Part shown: positions 13,426-21,956 of the stretch, piece after piece
How the letters are laid out: the number at the start of each line of letters is the position of its first letter
Numbering within the stretch: position 1 is the first letter of the stretch
Source: Clostridia bacterium
GTDB taxonomy: Bacteria > Bacillota > DAOUPZ01
Length of the DNA: 64,000 nt
Reading direction: 5' to 3'
Assembly (NCBI GenBank): GCA_030625885.1
Contig: DAOUPZ010000001.1
Coordinates: forward strand, 124,001 to 188,000
Notes under the pieces: model-generated
What the model was told of the DNA's origin: nothing
The model's input: the letters and a program-made list of their open reading frames with translations, nothing else
Databases searched by the model: none
Program-made: the position numbers and the translations under genes

Positions 13426-15432
13426 ATGTCAAAGCTGTTTCCAAATCTTTTTTCACCTGCAAAGATAGGTAATCTTACAATTAAAAACAGAGTAGTTAAA
13501 GCACCTCAATCAACGGGTATGAGTAATATGGATGGTACTGTTAGTGAAAGATTACTCAGACATTATGAGGAAATTGCTAAAGGTGGAACAGGCTTAACTA
13601 TTGTCGAATATGCATTTGTTGATAAAATTGCAAGTAAATCTGCTCATTGTCAATTAGGAATTTGCGATAAGGAAATGATTCCTGGTTTATCTTGGCTAGC
13701 AGATGTAATTAGAGATAATGGTTCAACACCTGGTATTCAAATAGAGCATTGCGGCAGACAAAGGTTTTTAGGTACTCAACCCATGAAATCTTCTTCGAGA
13801 GTTGCATGGCCATCTCTTTATAGCCAATATGGGTTAGAAGCAATACCACAAGAGTTAACGATTGAAGAGATTCATGAAATTGTAGAGGCGTTTGGCGATT
13901 CAGCAGCACGTGCTGTAACGGCTGGATTTGAATTAATTGAAATACACGGGGCTCATGGATATTTACTTACTAATTTCCTTTCACCTCATGTAAACCATCG
14001 TACAGATATGTATGGCGGAACTTTAGAAAATAGAATGAGAATTGTAGTTGAAATTGTACGTAATATACGTAAAAAAATAGGCTCTGATTTTCCATTAATA
14101 ATAAGACTAAGTGGTACAGATTATGAGCCTGATGGATTTGGCATCGAAGAAACTATCGAAGTTGCAAAAACATTAGAGAAAGAAGGAATAGATGCTATCC
14201 ACGTATCAGGTGGGGATCACCATCAAATGATTCACCAAGTAACGCCTATGTGTTTGTCTGTATGCCATAATACATGGGCTGCAGAAGCCATTAAAAAAGA
14301 AATTAATATACCGGTAATTGCTTCAGGGTCTATAACTCTTCCTGAATATGCTGAGGATATTATCGCAAGTGGAAAAGGAGATTTCGTTGGACTTGGAAGA
14401 CCATTATGGGCAGACCAATATTGGGCCAAAAAGGCAATGGAAGACAGGCCAGAAGATATCAGCCCTTGTATTCGTTGTAACGAAGGCTGCTTGGAAAGAA
14501 CATTCTTTAAATATAGAGCTGTAAGTTGTGCTGTTAATCCCACAATTGGTCGAGAAGGTCAGTTAGTTATTACTCCGGCAAAGGAAAAGAAAAATATAGC
14601 AGTTATCGGCGGCGGTCCTGCTGGAATGGAACTTGCCAGAGTATGTACGCTTAAAGGACATAATGTAACAATTTTTGAAAAACGTAAGCTAGGCGGTTAC
14701 TTACATGAAGCTTCGGCAGCTGATTTTAAAGCTGACATTAGACCTTTAAGAGATTATCTTATTACTCAAATTAAGAAGCTTAATGTAAAAGTTATTAATG
14801 AGAATGCAACAGTAGATACAATCAAGAAGGGGAAATATGATGTAGTAGTTGTAGCAACTGGTGCGACTCCAATTAAGTTAAATGTACCTGGGGCTGACAA
14901 AGAAAATGTTATTGGTGCATTGGATGTTATAAATAAATTACAAGATGTAGAACAAATCATGGATGAGTGTGCTGCTGCGTTAGAAGATGTAGAACAAAAA
15001 GCAGTAGTTATGGGTGAAGTAGTAGTTATCGGTGGTGGACTAATTGGTACAGAGCTTGCTATTGAATTGAAAGAAAAGGGCAAGAACGTAACTCTTGTTG
15101 AAATGTCAGATCAGATCATGAGTGATTGTGCTACTACTGATAAAATAGCTTATGGAGAAAGAATTGCGAAAGATAATATTGAAGTTCTTACTGGGTTAAA
15201 GGTTGAAGAAATTAAAGATGGTTCTATCGTAGTAGTTGACAAGAAGGGTGTAAAAAAAGATATTGTAGCAGACACAGTAATTGTAGCAGTTGGGATGAAA
15301 ACAAACAATAAATTATGTGAAGATATTAAGACGGGATGCGATGCTGAAGTTCATGTTATCGGCGACTGTATAAAACCTGGAAAAATATTTGATGCAATAC
15401 ATACAGGATATAAAACCGCAATTAGAATTTAA
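13426..15432 (+). CDS. 2-Enoate reductase / 2,4-dienoyl-CoA reductase family (FMN, [4Fe-4S], FAD)
   Basis: The 668-residue protein has an Old-Yellow-Enzyme TIM barrel (1 to about 335; IEIHGAHGYLLTNFLSPHVN, GSGxGD-type FMN site near LASGSITLP). The iron-sulfur ligands are C348-x2-C351-x3-C355-x12-C368. Two dinucleotide sites follow, IAVIGGGPAGMELARV (near 387) and VVVIGGGLIGTELAIEL (near 526). The architecture is that of FadH, BaiCD/BaiH and clostridial enoate reductases, which reduce an activated C=C bond with NAD(P)H. In amino-acid fermenters these reduce cinnamate- or crotonate-type acids formed by 2-hydroxyacyl-CoA dehydratases, whose activase relatives lie next door. Substrate is not determined. 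RBS AAGGAGGAG; terminator follows. Confidence 0.92.
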   Translation: MSKLFPNLFSPAKIGNLTIKNRVVKAPQSTGMSNMDGTVSERLLRHYEEIAKGGTGLTIVEYAFVDKIASKSAHCQLGICDKEMIPGLSWLADVIRDNGSTPGIQIEHCGRQRFLGTQPMKSSSRVAWPSLYSQYGLEAIPQELTIEEIHEIVEAFGDSAARAVTAGFELIEIHGAHGYLLTNFLSPHVNHRTDMYGGTLENRMRIVVEIVRNIRKKIGSDFPLIIRLSGTDYEPDGFGIEETIEVAKTLEKEGIDAIHVSGGDHHQMIHQVTPMCLSVCHNTWAAEAIKKEINIPVIASGSITLPEYAEDIIASGKGDFVGLGRPLWADQYWAKKAMEDRPEDISPCIRCNEGCLERTFFKYRAVSCAVNPTIGREGQLVITPAKEKKNIAVIGGGPAGMELARVCTLKGHNVTIFEKRKLGGYLHEASAADFKADIRPLRDYLITQIKKLNVKVINENATVDTIKKGKYDVVVVATGATPIKLNVPGADKENVIGALDVINKLQDVEQIMDECAAALEDVEQKAVVMGEVVVIGGGLIGTELAIELKEKGKNVTLVEMSDQIMSDCATTDKIAYGERIAKDNIEVLTGLKVEEIKDGSIVVVDKKGVKKDIVADTVIVAVGMKTNNKLCEDIKTGCDAEVHVIGDCIKPGKIFDAIHTGYKTAIRI

Positions 15433-15475
15433 TACTTAAGTTTCGTACCCAAGATAGTGTATAATTTTTTGTATG

Positions 15476-15516
15476 AATCATAACCACCCCTCTTAGGGGT
15501 GGTTATGATTTTTTTT
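15476..15516 (+). terminator. Strong terminator after enoate reductase
   Basis: A 16-bp perfect stem (15476-15491 with 15495-15510, loop CTT) containing CCACCCCT/AGGGGTGG is followed by TTTTTT. Confidence 0.92.
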
Positions 15517-15534
15517 ATCCATTTCTTGCATGAT
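15510..15534 (+). repeat. 25-bp direct repeat, right copy
   Basis: Identical to 11711-11735. It follows the terminator of the enoate reductase gene and lies in the leader of the activase-related operon. Confidence 0.85.
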
Positions 15535-15586
15535 ACTTTTCTAAGTAGTAAATAATACAATAAAGCTTTATATAGGGGGCAGTATA

Positions 15587-16552
15587 ATGACAGTACGTGT
15601 GGGAATACCCAAAGGATTATTATTTTACGAGTATGAAAGTTTTTGGCGAGTTTTTTTTGAAAGCTTAGGAGTGGAAGTGATTTTTTCTCCAGATACAAAC
15701 AAAGATATTATGAAAAATGGGTTAAAGCTGTGCGAAGAAGAGGCCTGTTTACCGGTTAAGATCTTTCATGGGCATGTTTTGGAACTAGCAGATAAAGTAG
15801 ATATGTTATTTATCCCTAGAATTAGAAGCCTACATTATCGTGAATATTATTGTCCTATGATTTGTGGCCTTCCTGAAATGGTTAAAAATAGTGTGTCTCT
15901 TCTCCCTTCTGTTATTGATGACACCATTGATTATTATAAGCACCGTTATTATAAAGGGGGGGTGGTGCGTATGGGTTTAAAAATTTCTAGTGATCAATCA
16001 AAGATAAAAAAGGCATATTGTAAAGCATGTAAGGGATTGCAGAATAAAAATGATTATCAAAAAATCCCAACTGACAAAAATGAAAAAAGCTATACCATTG
16101 CTATTATTGGACATACATATAATCTAACGGATCACTATATGAATATGAATCTAATAAAAAAGATAAAAGGTGAAGGTTTCCAGGTGCTAACATCTTGTAT
16201 GGTTTCATGTGGAAAAACTCAACCTTATCTTTCTAAAGTGCCCAAACGAATTTTTTGGAGTTGTGGGAGGGAAATACTAGGGGCTGGATTATATTATATG
16301 CATCAGCAAAATATTGATGGGATTATTTATGTTTCATGTTTTGGTTGCGGCGTAGATTCTTTGATTGAACCTTATTTATCACAACAATTGAAAAAAGTTC
16401 GACCAATACCTTACTTGGTGATCTCTCTAGACGAGCATACGGGAGAAGCAGGATTAAATACCAGGTTAGAGGCTTTTTTAGATATGATAAGATGGAGGCG
16501 ATCTTGTGCGAATCACATTTCCTCATATGGGGGAAACCTATATAGCTGCTAA
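15587..16552 (+). CDS. Acyl-CoA dehydratase activase-related protein (DUF2229-like), pair 1 member A
   Basis: The 321-residue protein starts VRVGIPKGLLFYEYESFW, the DUF2229 signature. It carries conserved-looking cysteines in EEACLPVKIFHGHV, YYCPMICGLP and VSCFGCGVDS, followed by LDEHTGEAGLNTRLEAF. These proteins resemble pieces of the large 2-hydroxyglutaryl-CoA dehydratase activase fusions and the dehydratase D-component fold, and are thought to hold iron-sulfur clusters. No reaction is established. The gene is first of a two-gene unit with the next gene overlapping by 47 bases. The homologue at 17825 has the same layout. RBS AGGGGGC. Confidence 0.82.
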   Translation: MTVRVGIPKGLLFYEYESFWRVFFESLGVEVIFSPDTNKDIMKNGLKLCEEEACLPVKIFHGHVLELADKVDMLFIPRIRSLHYREYYCPMICGLPEMVKNSVSLLPSVIDDTIDYYKHRYYKGGVVRMGLKISSDQSKIKKAYCKACKGLQNKNDYQKIPTDKNEKSYTIAIIGHTYNLTDHYMNMNLIKKIKGEGFQVLTSCMVSCGKTQPYLSKVPKRIFWSCGREILGAGLYYMHQQNIDGIIYVSCFGCGVDSLIEPYLSQQLKKVRPIPYLVISLDEHTGEAGLNTRLEAFLDMIRWRRSCANHISSYGGNLYSC

Positions 16553-17597
16553 AGGATTTTTAGAAGATTTAGGACTAGAGGTTGTAGTACCGCCGCCTTG
16601 TGATAAAGAAACATTAAATATAGGAACGCGTTATTCACCAGCGGAGATTTGCCTACCATTTAAAATTAATATAGGAAATTATATTCAGAGTATTGAAAAT
16701 GGTGCGGATACGATCTTAATTACAGGAAGTTGTGGGCCATGTCGCTTTGGACTTTTTTGGATGGCGCAGCAAGAGATATTAAATAATCTAGGCTATGATG
16801 TTGAAATTATTGCTTTTGATCCTCCACAGGAGAATGTGAGAGACTTTTTGCAAAAAAGCAAAAAGATTTTAGGTTATCATACGCCCTATCAGATTGCTAA
16901 AGCAGCGAAAAATACTTATCGAATTGTGCGGGAAATGGAAGCGATATCTAACAGACTTTATAAAATAAGACCTCGTGAGATAGAAGTAGGAAGTGCAGAT
17001 CGATATTATAAAAATTTTGAAAGTGAAATATATCATGTTAGGGGTTCGAAAGCTATTTTGGGGTTAATTGATACCCTTAACAATGATTTAGATCATGTAG
17101 ATATGGATTTATCTATAAAACCCATTAAAATAGGAATCGTTGGAGAAATTTATACGATGATTGAGCCATTTATCAATCTAAACTTAGAAAGAAAGCTAGG
17201 ACAGTTAGGGGTAGAAGTTCATCGCTCCATGACTGTAGGTCATTGGGTTGAAACGACTGTTATGGAAAAATTGTTTAAAATGAATAAAGAGAAAAATATT
17301 CAAGAAGCTGCTGAGCCCTATCTAAAAACATTTATTGGAGGGCATGGGCAGGAATGTATTGGGCATGCTGTACAGTACGCAGAAAAATTATATGATGGCG
17401 TCATACATCTTTATCCATTTACCTGTATGCCGCAAATTGTTGCTAAAAGCATACTCCCAACTGTTATCAAGGATTATGACATGCCTTTATTGACGCTTGT
17501 TGTTGATGAAATGACAAGTGAAGTCAATTATCAGACGAGATTGGAAGCGTTTACGGATTTATTAAAAATGAAAGATACAAAGATGAGGATCGGTTAA
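16506..17597 (+). CDS. CoA-protein-activase-like iron-sulfur protein, pair 1 member B
   Basis: From a GTG with GGAGGCGA upstream the product has 363 residues and begins RITFPHMGETYIAAKGFLED. Potential cluster ligands are C49 (PAEICLPFK), C76 and C79 (GSCGPCRFG), the cysteine of GGHGQECIGHA and that of YPFTCMPQIVAKS. This is the pattern of the 2-hydroxyacyl-CoA dehydratase D-component superfamily. The 47-base overlap with the preceding gene argues for translational coupling and a complex of A and B. A decayed copy of its 3' end is at 11737-11933. Its electron acceptor is unknown; a reductase or double-cubane-type role is a hypothesis. Confidence 0.82.
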   Translation: MRITFPHMGETYIAAKGFLEDLGLEVVVPPPCDKETLNIGTRYSPAEICLPFKINIGNYIQSIENGADTILITGSCGPCRFGLFWMAQQEILNNLGYDVEIIAFDPPQENVRDFLQKSKKILGYHTPYQIAKAAKNTYRIVREMEAISNRLYKIRPREIEVGSADRYYKNFESEIYHVRGSKAILGLIDTLNNDLDHVDMDLSIKPIKIGIVGEIYTMIEPFINLNLERKLGQLGVEVHRSMTVGHWVETTVMEKLFKMNKEKNIQEAAEPYLKTFIGGHGQECIGHAVQYAEKLYDGVIHLYPFTCMPQIVAKSILPTVIKDYDMPLLTLVVDEMTSEVNYQTRLEAFTDLLKMKDTKMRIG

Positions 17598-17633
17598 TAC
17601 TAGATATTTTGAGTGTTTACTTTCTATCATACC

Positions 17634-17662
17634 AAAACAGCCGCAGGCTGTTTTCTTTTTTT
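17634..17662 (+). terminator. Intrinsic terminator between the two pairs
   Basis: AAAACAGCC gca GGCTGTTTT followed by CTTTTTTT. The same AAACAGCC/GGCTGTTT stem recurs at other gene ends in the window. Confidence 0.88.
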
Positions 17663-17824
17663 AAGGTCTAAGAGAAGCTTTTTAAGCGTATGATGGTAGT
17701 AAATATTATTTAAAAAAATGTTTTCGATTGGATGAAAATGTGGTATATAAAGATTATGATAAATTATAAGAAGATATAAATAACGAATTTAGTATTTATA
17801 ATTTGATAAGGGGAAGGATGAAAC

Positions 17825-18838
17825 ATGAGAATTGGGTTACCCAAGGCGCTGCTTTACTATTATTATTTTCCTTTATGGAAAACTTTTTTTGAAGCATTAG
17901 GATGTGAAGTGGTTGTTTCTAATGAGACAACGAAGCAAACACTTGACAATGGGACAAAATTTATGGCTCCAGAACTATGTGTCCCTATGAAAATTTGTAG
18001 TGGGCATGTTGCTGAGTTGTTGGAAGAAAAGGTGGATTATATATTTTTGCCACGGATGGTTTCTATACATAAGCAAGAAACGTTTTGCCCTAAGTTTTTA
18101 GGATTACCAGATATGATGCGATACACCATTCCAGGTCTTGAAGAAAAAATGCTTGCTCCGCAAATTCATTCTCATACGGAGCGCGTTTCCCATCCTAAAG
18201 ATTATCTTATTCTCAGAGAACCACTGGAGGTCAGCTTACAAGATATTAAAAAAGCTTTAAAACAAGCGGAAAAAGTGTGGTGTGATTTTCGAGCGTATTC
18301 AAAACGAGGATATGATATAAAGAATGCTACGGATTTAGCTTTGGGACAAGTAACAGAAATGGAGTTAGCAGAAAAAAACAAAAACCCGTTTGATATATCC
18401 ATTGGGGTTATAGGGTATGTTTATAATATTTATGACAAGTTTGTAAGTATGGATCTTTTAAATCATTTAGAAAATTTGAATGTAAATGTTTTTACTTTTG
18501 AAATGTTGGATGAGATGGAGATGGAGATGGAACTAAATGATATGAAGAAAGCCATGTTCTGGACTTTCTCCAATAAATTGCTTGGTACAGGGCGTCGCTT
18601 TTATCATGATACTCATATTGATGGCATTATTCATGTGACTGCTTTTGGCTGTGGCCCGGATTCTTTTGTTGGAAAGTTAATGGAATTAGAATCAAATGAA
18701 TGCCACAAGCCATTTATGACTGTGCGTGTTGATGAGCATTCAGGTCAAAACCATTTACAAACACGTATAGAAGCATTTGTTGATATGATTAAGAAAAAGA
18801 AAAATGCGTTAAAAACGCAGAAGCAGAGGAGAGCATAA
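17825..18838 (+). CDS. Acyl-CoA dehydratase activase-related protein (DUF2229-like), pair 2 member A
   Basis: The 337-residue protein, starting RIGLPKALLYYYYFPLW, parallels the gene at 15587. It has APELCVPMKICSGHV, ETFCPKFLGLPDM, HVTAFGCGPDSFVG and VDEHSGQNHLQTRIEAFVD. It has its own 227-base upstream region with a terminator before it and GGGGAAGGATG as RBS, so pair 2 is likely a separate transcript or attenuated from pair 1. A repeated EMEMEMELND stretch is found near residue 235. Cysteine spacing supports an iron-sulfur protein; function is not established. Confidence 0.82.
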   Translation: MRIGLPKALLYYYYFPLWKTFFEALGCEVVVSNETTKQTLDNGTKFMAPELCVPMKICSGHVAELLEEKVDYIFLPRMVSIHKQETFCPKFLGLPDMMRYTIPGLEEKMLAPQIHSHTERVSHPKDYLILREPLEVSLQDIKKALKQAEKVWCDFRAYSKRGYDIKNATDLALGQVTEMELAEKNKNPFDISIGVIGYVYNIYDKFVSMDLLNHLENLNVNVFTFEMLDEMEMEMELNDMKKAMFWTFSNKLLGTGRRFYHDTHIDGIIHVTAFGCGPDSFVGKLMELESNECHKPFMTVRVDEHSGQNHLQTRIEAFVDMIKKKKNALKTQKQRRA

Positions 18839-18843
18839 AACAA

Positions 18844-19962
18844 ATGATAGTATCTTTTCCTCATATGGGATCTCCTGTTCCATACAAAAAAATATTTGAA
18901 TGTTTGGGCCATGACGTTATTGTGCCCCCTGTGCCTTCGCAACGAACGATTGATATGGGGGTTAAGTATAGTCCTGAATTTGCTTGTTTTCCTTTTAAAG
19001 TTCTCTTGGGTACCTATATGGAAGCAATTGAATTGGGGGCGAAAGTCATTATTTCATCTGGAGGCCATGGGCCTTGCCGGGCAGGTTTTTATAGTGAAGT
19101 TCAACAACGTATTTTACAGCAACTTAATATGTCGGTTGAATTTATTATTTTTGATTCACCAAACCATGGAGGGTATCAGGATTTCTGGCATAATTTAATT
19201 AGGCTTAAAGGGAAAAGTTCCTGGTTTCACTTTATGCGTTCAGTGAATCTCGTATATCATATGATACATATATTAGATCAATTAGAACGACAACTTGAAA
19301 TAAAACGAGCATATGAAGTGGTTCCTGGTACCTGTTCTAAAACATGGGAAAAAATTCAAGAAGACTTTTCAAACTTAGTGAATGTTTCTAAGGATCTTAA
19401 GGCTATTGAGAACTTAAGCAAGGAACGCATTGAAAAAATTAATGTAGAAGTTCCTGGGGAAGATGAAAAGATTCGAATAGGAATCGTAGGAGAGATTTAT
19501 GTTGTGATGGAGAAAAATGTGAACATGAAGCTAGAAGAAAAACTAGGTGCATTAGGTGTAGAAGTTGAACGGTCGCAGTATCTTTCACATTGGGTAGATT
19601 ATAATATGATTCCTAAATGGATTAAACATTCTCATGAAGAGGCTATATTAAAAAAAGGCGAAAAATATATTGAAATTAATATTGGGGGACATGCTAAACA
19701 AACCGTTGGACACATTGTGGATTATAAGGAACGCGGGTTTGATGGTATCATCCATTTAATGCCTTTTGCGTGTTTGCCGGAATTGGTATCACAAAGTATT
19801 ATTCCAAGAATATCACAGGAGTTAGACATTCCCGTCATATCATTTTCTATTGATGAACAAACGGGTTTAGCTAATAATTTGACCCGGATTGAAGCGTTTG
19901 TGGATTTGATTCGGAATAAGAAGAGACGCCTTATTTATAACAAATGCGTAGCTGGTTTATAA
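18844..19962 (+). CDS. CoA-protein-activase-like protein, pair 2 member B
   Basis: The 372-residue protein begins IVSFPHMGSPVPYKKIFE, parallel to the 16506 gene. C48 (PEFACFPFK), C78 (GGHGPCRAG) and the cysteine in MPFACLPELVSQS are kept. However, the positions equal to C76 and to the cysteine of GQEC are His75 and Thr (GGHAKQTVGHI). Thus it lacks two candidate ligands of its paralogue. The gene follows its A partner by five bases (RBS GAGGAGAGC), so the pair is co-translated. Either a different cluster type or a structural partner role is plausible. Confidence 0.8.
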   Translation: MIVSFPHMGSPVPYKKIFECLGHDVIVPPVPSQRTIDMGVKYSPEFACFPFKVLLGTYMEAIELGAKVIISSGGHGPCRAGFYSEVQQRILQQLNMSVEFIIFDSPNHGGYQDFWHNLIRLKGKSSWFHFMRSVNLVYHMIHILDQLERQLEIKRAYEVVPGTCSKTWEKIQEDFSNLVNVSKDLKAIENLSKERIEKINVEVPGEDEKIRIGIVGEIYVVMEKNVNMKLEEKLGALGVEVERSQYLSHWVDYNMIPKWIKHSHEEAILKKGEKYIEINIGGHAKQTVGHIVDYKERGFDGIIHLMPFACLPELVSQSIIPRISQELDIPVISFSIDEQTGLANNLTRIEAFVDLIRNKKRRLIYNKCVAGL

Positions 19963-19986
19963 GTGCTGTTTATTAAAAGAAAAGGG

Positions 19987-20021
19987 AGCAGGTAGCAACC
20001 AGAGGGAGCGAACTATCTGCT
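19987..20021 (+). other. Hairpin in the leader of the activase gene
   Basis: AGCAGGTAG (19987-19995) pairs with CTATCTGCT (20013-20021) with one G-U pair. It encloses GCAACCAGAGGGAGCGAA. The 13-base AGGTAGCAACCAG also occurs at 55950-55962. Role unknown; it is too weak in T residues to be a standard terminator. Confidence 0.4.
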
Positions 20022-20058
20022 ATTGCTCTATAATTTTAAAATTATTGGGAGGCGGCCA

Positions 20059-21030
20059 ATGATGGAAGAAATTTATATTGGTATTGATGTGGGATCTGTT
20101 AGCACTAATATTGTTGCGATAAATGAAACAAAAGAGGTTGTATTTAGTCAATATATTCGAACAGGTGGTCAGCCGTTAGAATCTGTAAAATATGGGATTA
20201 AGCAGCTTGAGCAAGCGATTGGCGATAAAATGGTTGTGAAAGGCGTAGGTACGACAGGGAGTGGGCGTCAGTTATCTGGAATATTGGTGGGAGCGGATGT
20301 TATTAAAAATGAAATCACAGCACATGCCACGGCAACATTGTCCACTGTGCCTGATGTTTGTACGATATTCGAAATTGGTGGGCAGGATTCCAAGTTGATT
20401 TTACTTAAAGATCAAATTGTAATTGATTTTGCGATGAATACAGTATGTGCGGCTGGTACAGGTTCATTTCTTGATCATCAGGCTGAACGTCTCGGAATAC
20501 CGATTGAAAAGTTTGGTGAAATGGCACTTCAGGCGAAAAAGGATGTGCGTATTGCAGGGCGGTGTACCGTTTTTGCCGAATCAGATATGATTGCTAAACA
20601 ACAATTTGGTTTTTCAAAGGCTGATATTATTAAAGGCCTATGCGAAGCACTTGTGCGTAATTTTATTAATAATTTGGGGAGAGGGAAAAAATTAGAACCA
20701 CCATTTGTTTTTCAGGGAGGGGTTGCAGCTAATCGCGGTATCAAAGCAGCCTTCGAAAAAGAAATTGGGCACCCCATCATTATTTTACCCCACTTTAATG
20801 TAATGGGTGCTATTGGTGCGGCAATCTTAGCATTGGAATATATAATGGATACAGGTAAAACCACCAAATTTAGAGGATTTAATATGATGGAACATAATTT
20901 TTCGCCTTCTACATTTAACTGTACAGGTTGTTCAAATTGTTGTGAAATTATCCAAGTTGAATTAGATGATAAAGTGATTGCCATGTGGGGCGATCGTTGC
21001 GGTAAATGGACGAATTCCATAAGTTCGTAA
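20059..21030 (+). CDS. Acyl-CoA dehydratase activase (BcrAD/BadFG/HgdC-type ASKHA ATPase) with extra C-terminal Cys motif
   Basis: The ATPase is 323 residues from the ATG at 20059, preceded by GGGAGGCGG; an in-frame TTG upstream lacks support. It shows the ASKHA phosphate loops IGIDVGSVSTN and GGQDSK, and the [4Fe-4S] cysteines of NTVCAAGTGSF and GRCTVFAESD that bridge the HgdC dimer. HgdC-type activases use ATP to drive an electron to a dehydratase. A C-terminal tail holds CTGCSNCCEI and a final DRCGKW cysteine, a motif otherwise found in the long fused activases. It is the obvious energiser of the four preceding proteins. No dehydratase alpha/beta genes are nearby. Confidence 0.9.
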   Translation: MMEEIYIGIDVGSVSTNIVAINETKEVVFSQYIRTGGQPLESVKYGIKQLEQAIGDKMVVKGVGTTGSGRQLSGILVGADVIKNEITAHATATLSTVPDVCTIFEIGGQDSKLILLKDQIVIDFAMNTVCAAGTGSFLDHQAERLGIPIEKFGEMALQAKKDVRIAGRCTVFAESDMIAKQQFGFSKADIIKGLCEALVRNFINNLGRGKKLEPPFVFQGGVAANRGIKAAFEKEIGHPIIILPHFNVMGAIGAAILALEYIMDTGKTTKFRGFNMMEHNFSPSTFNCTGCSNCCEIIQVELDDKVIAMWGDRCGKWTNSISS

Positions 21031-21031
21031 G

Positions 21032-21060
21032 AAAAACGGCTTTTAGCCGTTTTTTATTTT
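21032..21060 (+). terminator. Intrinsic terminator
   Basis: AAAACGGC tttta GCCGTTTT followed by a T-rich run. It ends the activase operon. Confidence 0.85.
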
Positions 21061-21192
21061 GGCTTAATTTACTAATATATTCACTAAAAAGAAGGAATAA
21101 AAAAGCACTTACACGAAAAACATGATAGAAGAAGATATAAAAATCTGAAGGAAATGTAAAAAAAGAATGTGGATTAGAATCAGGAGGAGATT

Positions 21193-21915
21193 ATGAAAAA
21201 TACGCAACGGTTAGATAAAACTTTAGCTAATTTGGGCTATGGTTCTCGAAAAGAAATAAAACTGATGATAAAGAATGGTTTAATTACTGTTGATGGGGTA
21301 AGAGCAAAGGACAGCGGTATGCAAATAGACCCTGGCAAGCAAGATATCTGTATTAAAGGGGAAAAGATAGCATATCGTGGATTGGTTTATTTAATGTTAA
21401 ATAAACCGGCCGGTGTTATATCAGCTACAGAAGATAAGAAGATGGGCACAGTCATTGATTTAATACCAAAAGCGTATCAATCCTTTAATATTTTTCCTGT
21501 GGGACGTTTGGATAAGGATACAGAAGGGCTATTACTTATAACCAATGATGGGCAATTGGCACATGACTTACTTTCGCCACGAAAACATGTATCCAAAAAA
21601 TACTATGCAATAGTAGACGGAATAGTAACTGAAGATGATGTAAAAAAATTTTCTCAGGGCATTATATTAGAGGATGGATATGTTGCACTTCCTGCTGAAC
21701 TAAACATATTAAAATGTAATGAACTATCAGAGATTGAATTGGTTATCTATGAGGGAAAATTTCATCAGGTTAAAAGAATGTTTGGCGCAGTAGGTAAAAA
21801 AGTCATTTATTTAAAACGCATTTCTATGGGAAATTTGACATTAGATCTAGAGTTAGAAAAGGGAAAATGTCGGGAATTAACAAATGATGAAATATGCAGC
21901 TTAATGAGGAATTGA
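21193..21915 (+). CDS. rsuA: 16S rRNA pseudouridine synthase, RsuA family
   Basis: The 240-residue protein has an S4-like N-terminal RNA-binding domain (RLDKTLANLGYGSRKEIKLM, about 5-60). The RsuA/RluB/E/F catalytic motif GRLDKDTEGLLLITND contains the catalytic Asp. A C-terminal EGKFHQVKRMFGAVGKKV segment is typical of the family. It would isomerise a uridine in 16S rRNA during small-subunit assembly; the exact site (U516 in E. coli) is inferred from family. RluB-type activity on 23S rRNA is less likely given the length. RBS AGGAGGAG. Confidence 0.88.
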   Translation: MKNTQRLDKTLANLGYGSRKEIKLMIKNGLITVDGVRAKDSGMQIDPGKQDICIKGEKIAYRGLVYLMLNKPAGVISATEDKKMGTVIDLIPKAYQSFNIFPVGRLDKDTEGLLLITNDGQLAHDLLSPRKHVSKKYYAIVDGIVTEDDVKKFSQGIILEDGYVALPAELNILKCNELSEIELVIYEGKFHQVKRMFGAVGKKVIYLKRISMGNLTLDLELEKGKCRELTNDEICSLMRN

Positions 21916-21956
21916 TTCATAATCACATTATATAATATTGAAAGGAGAACGGTTTA

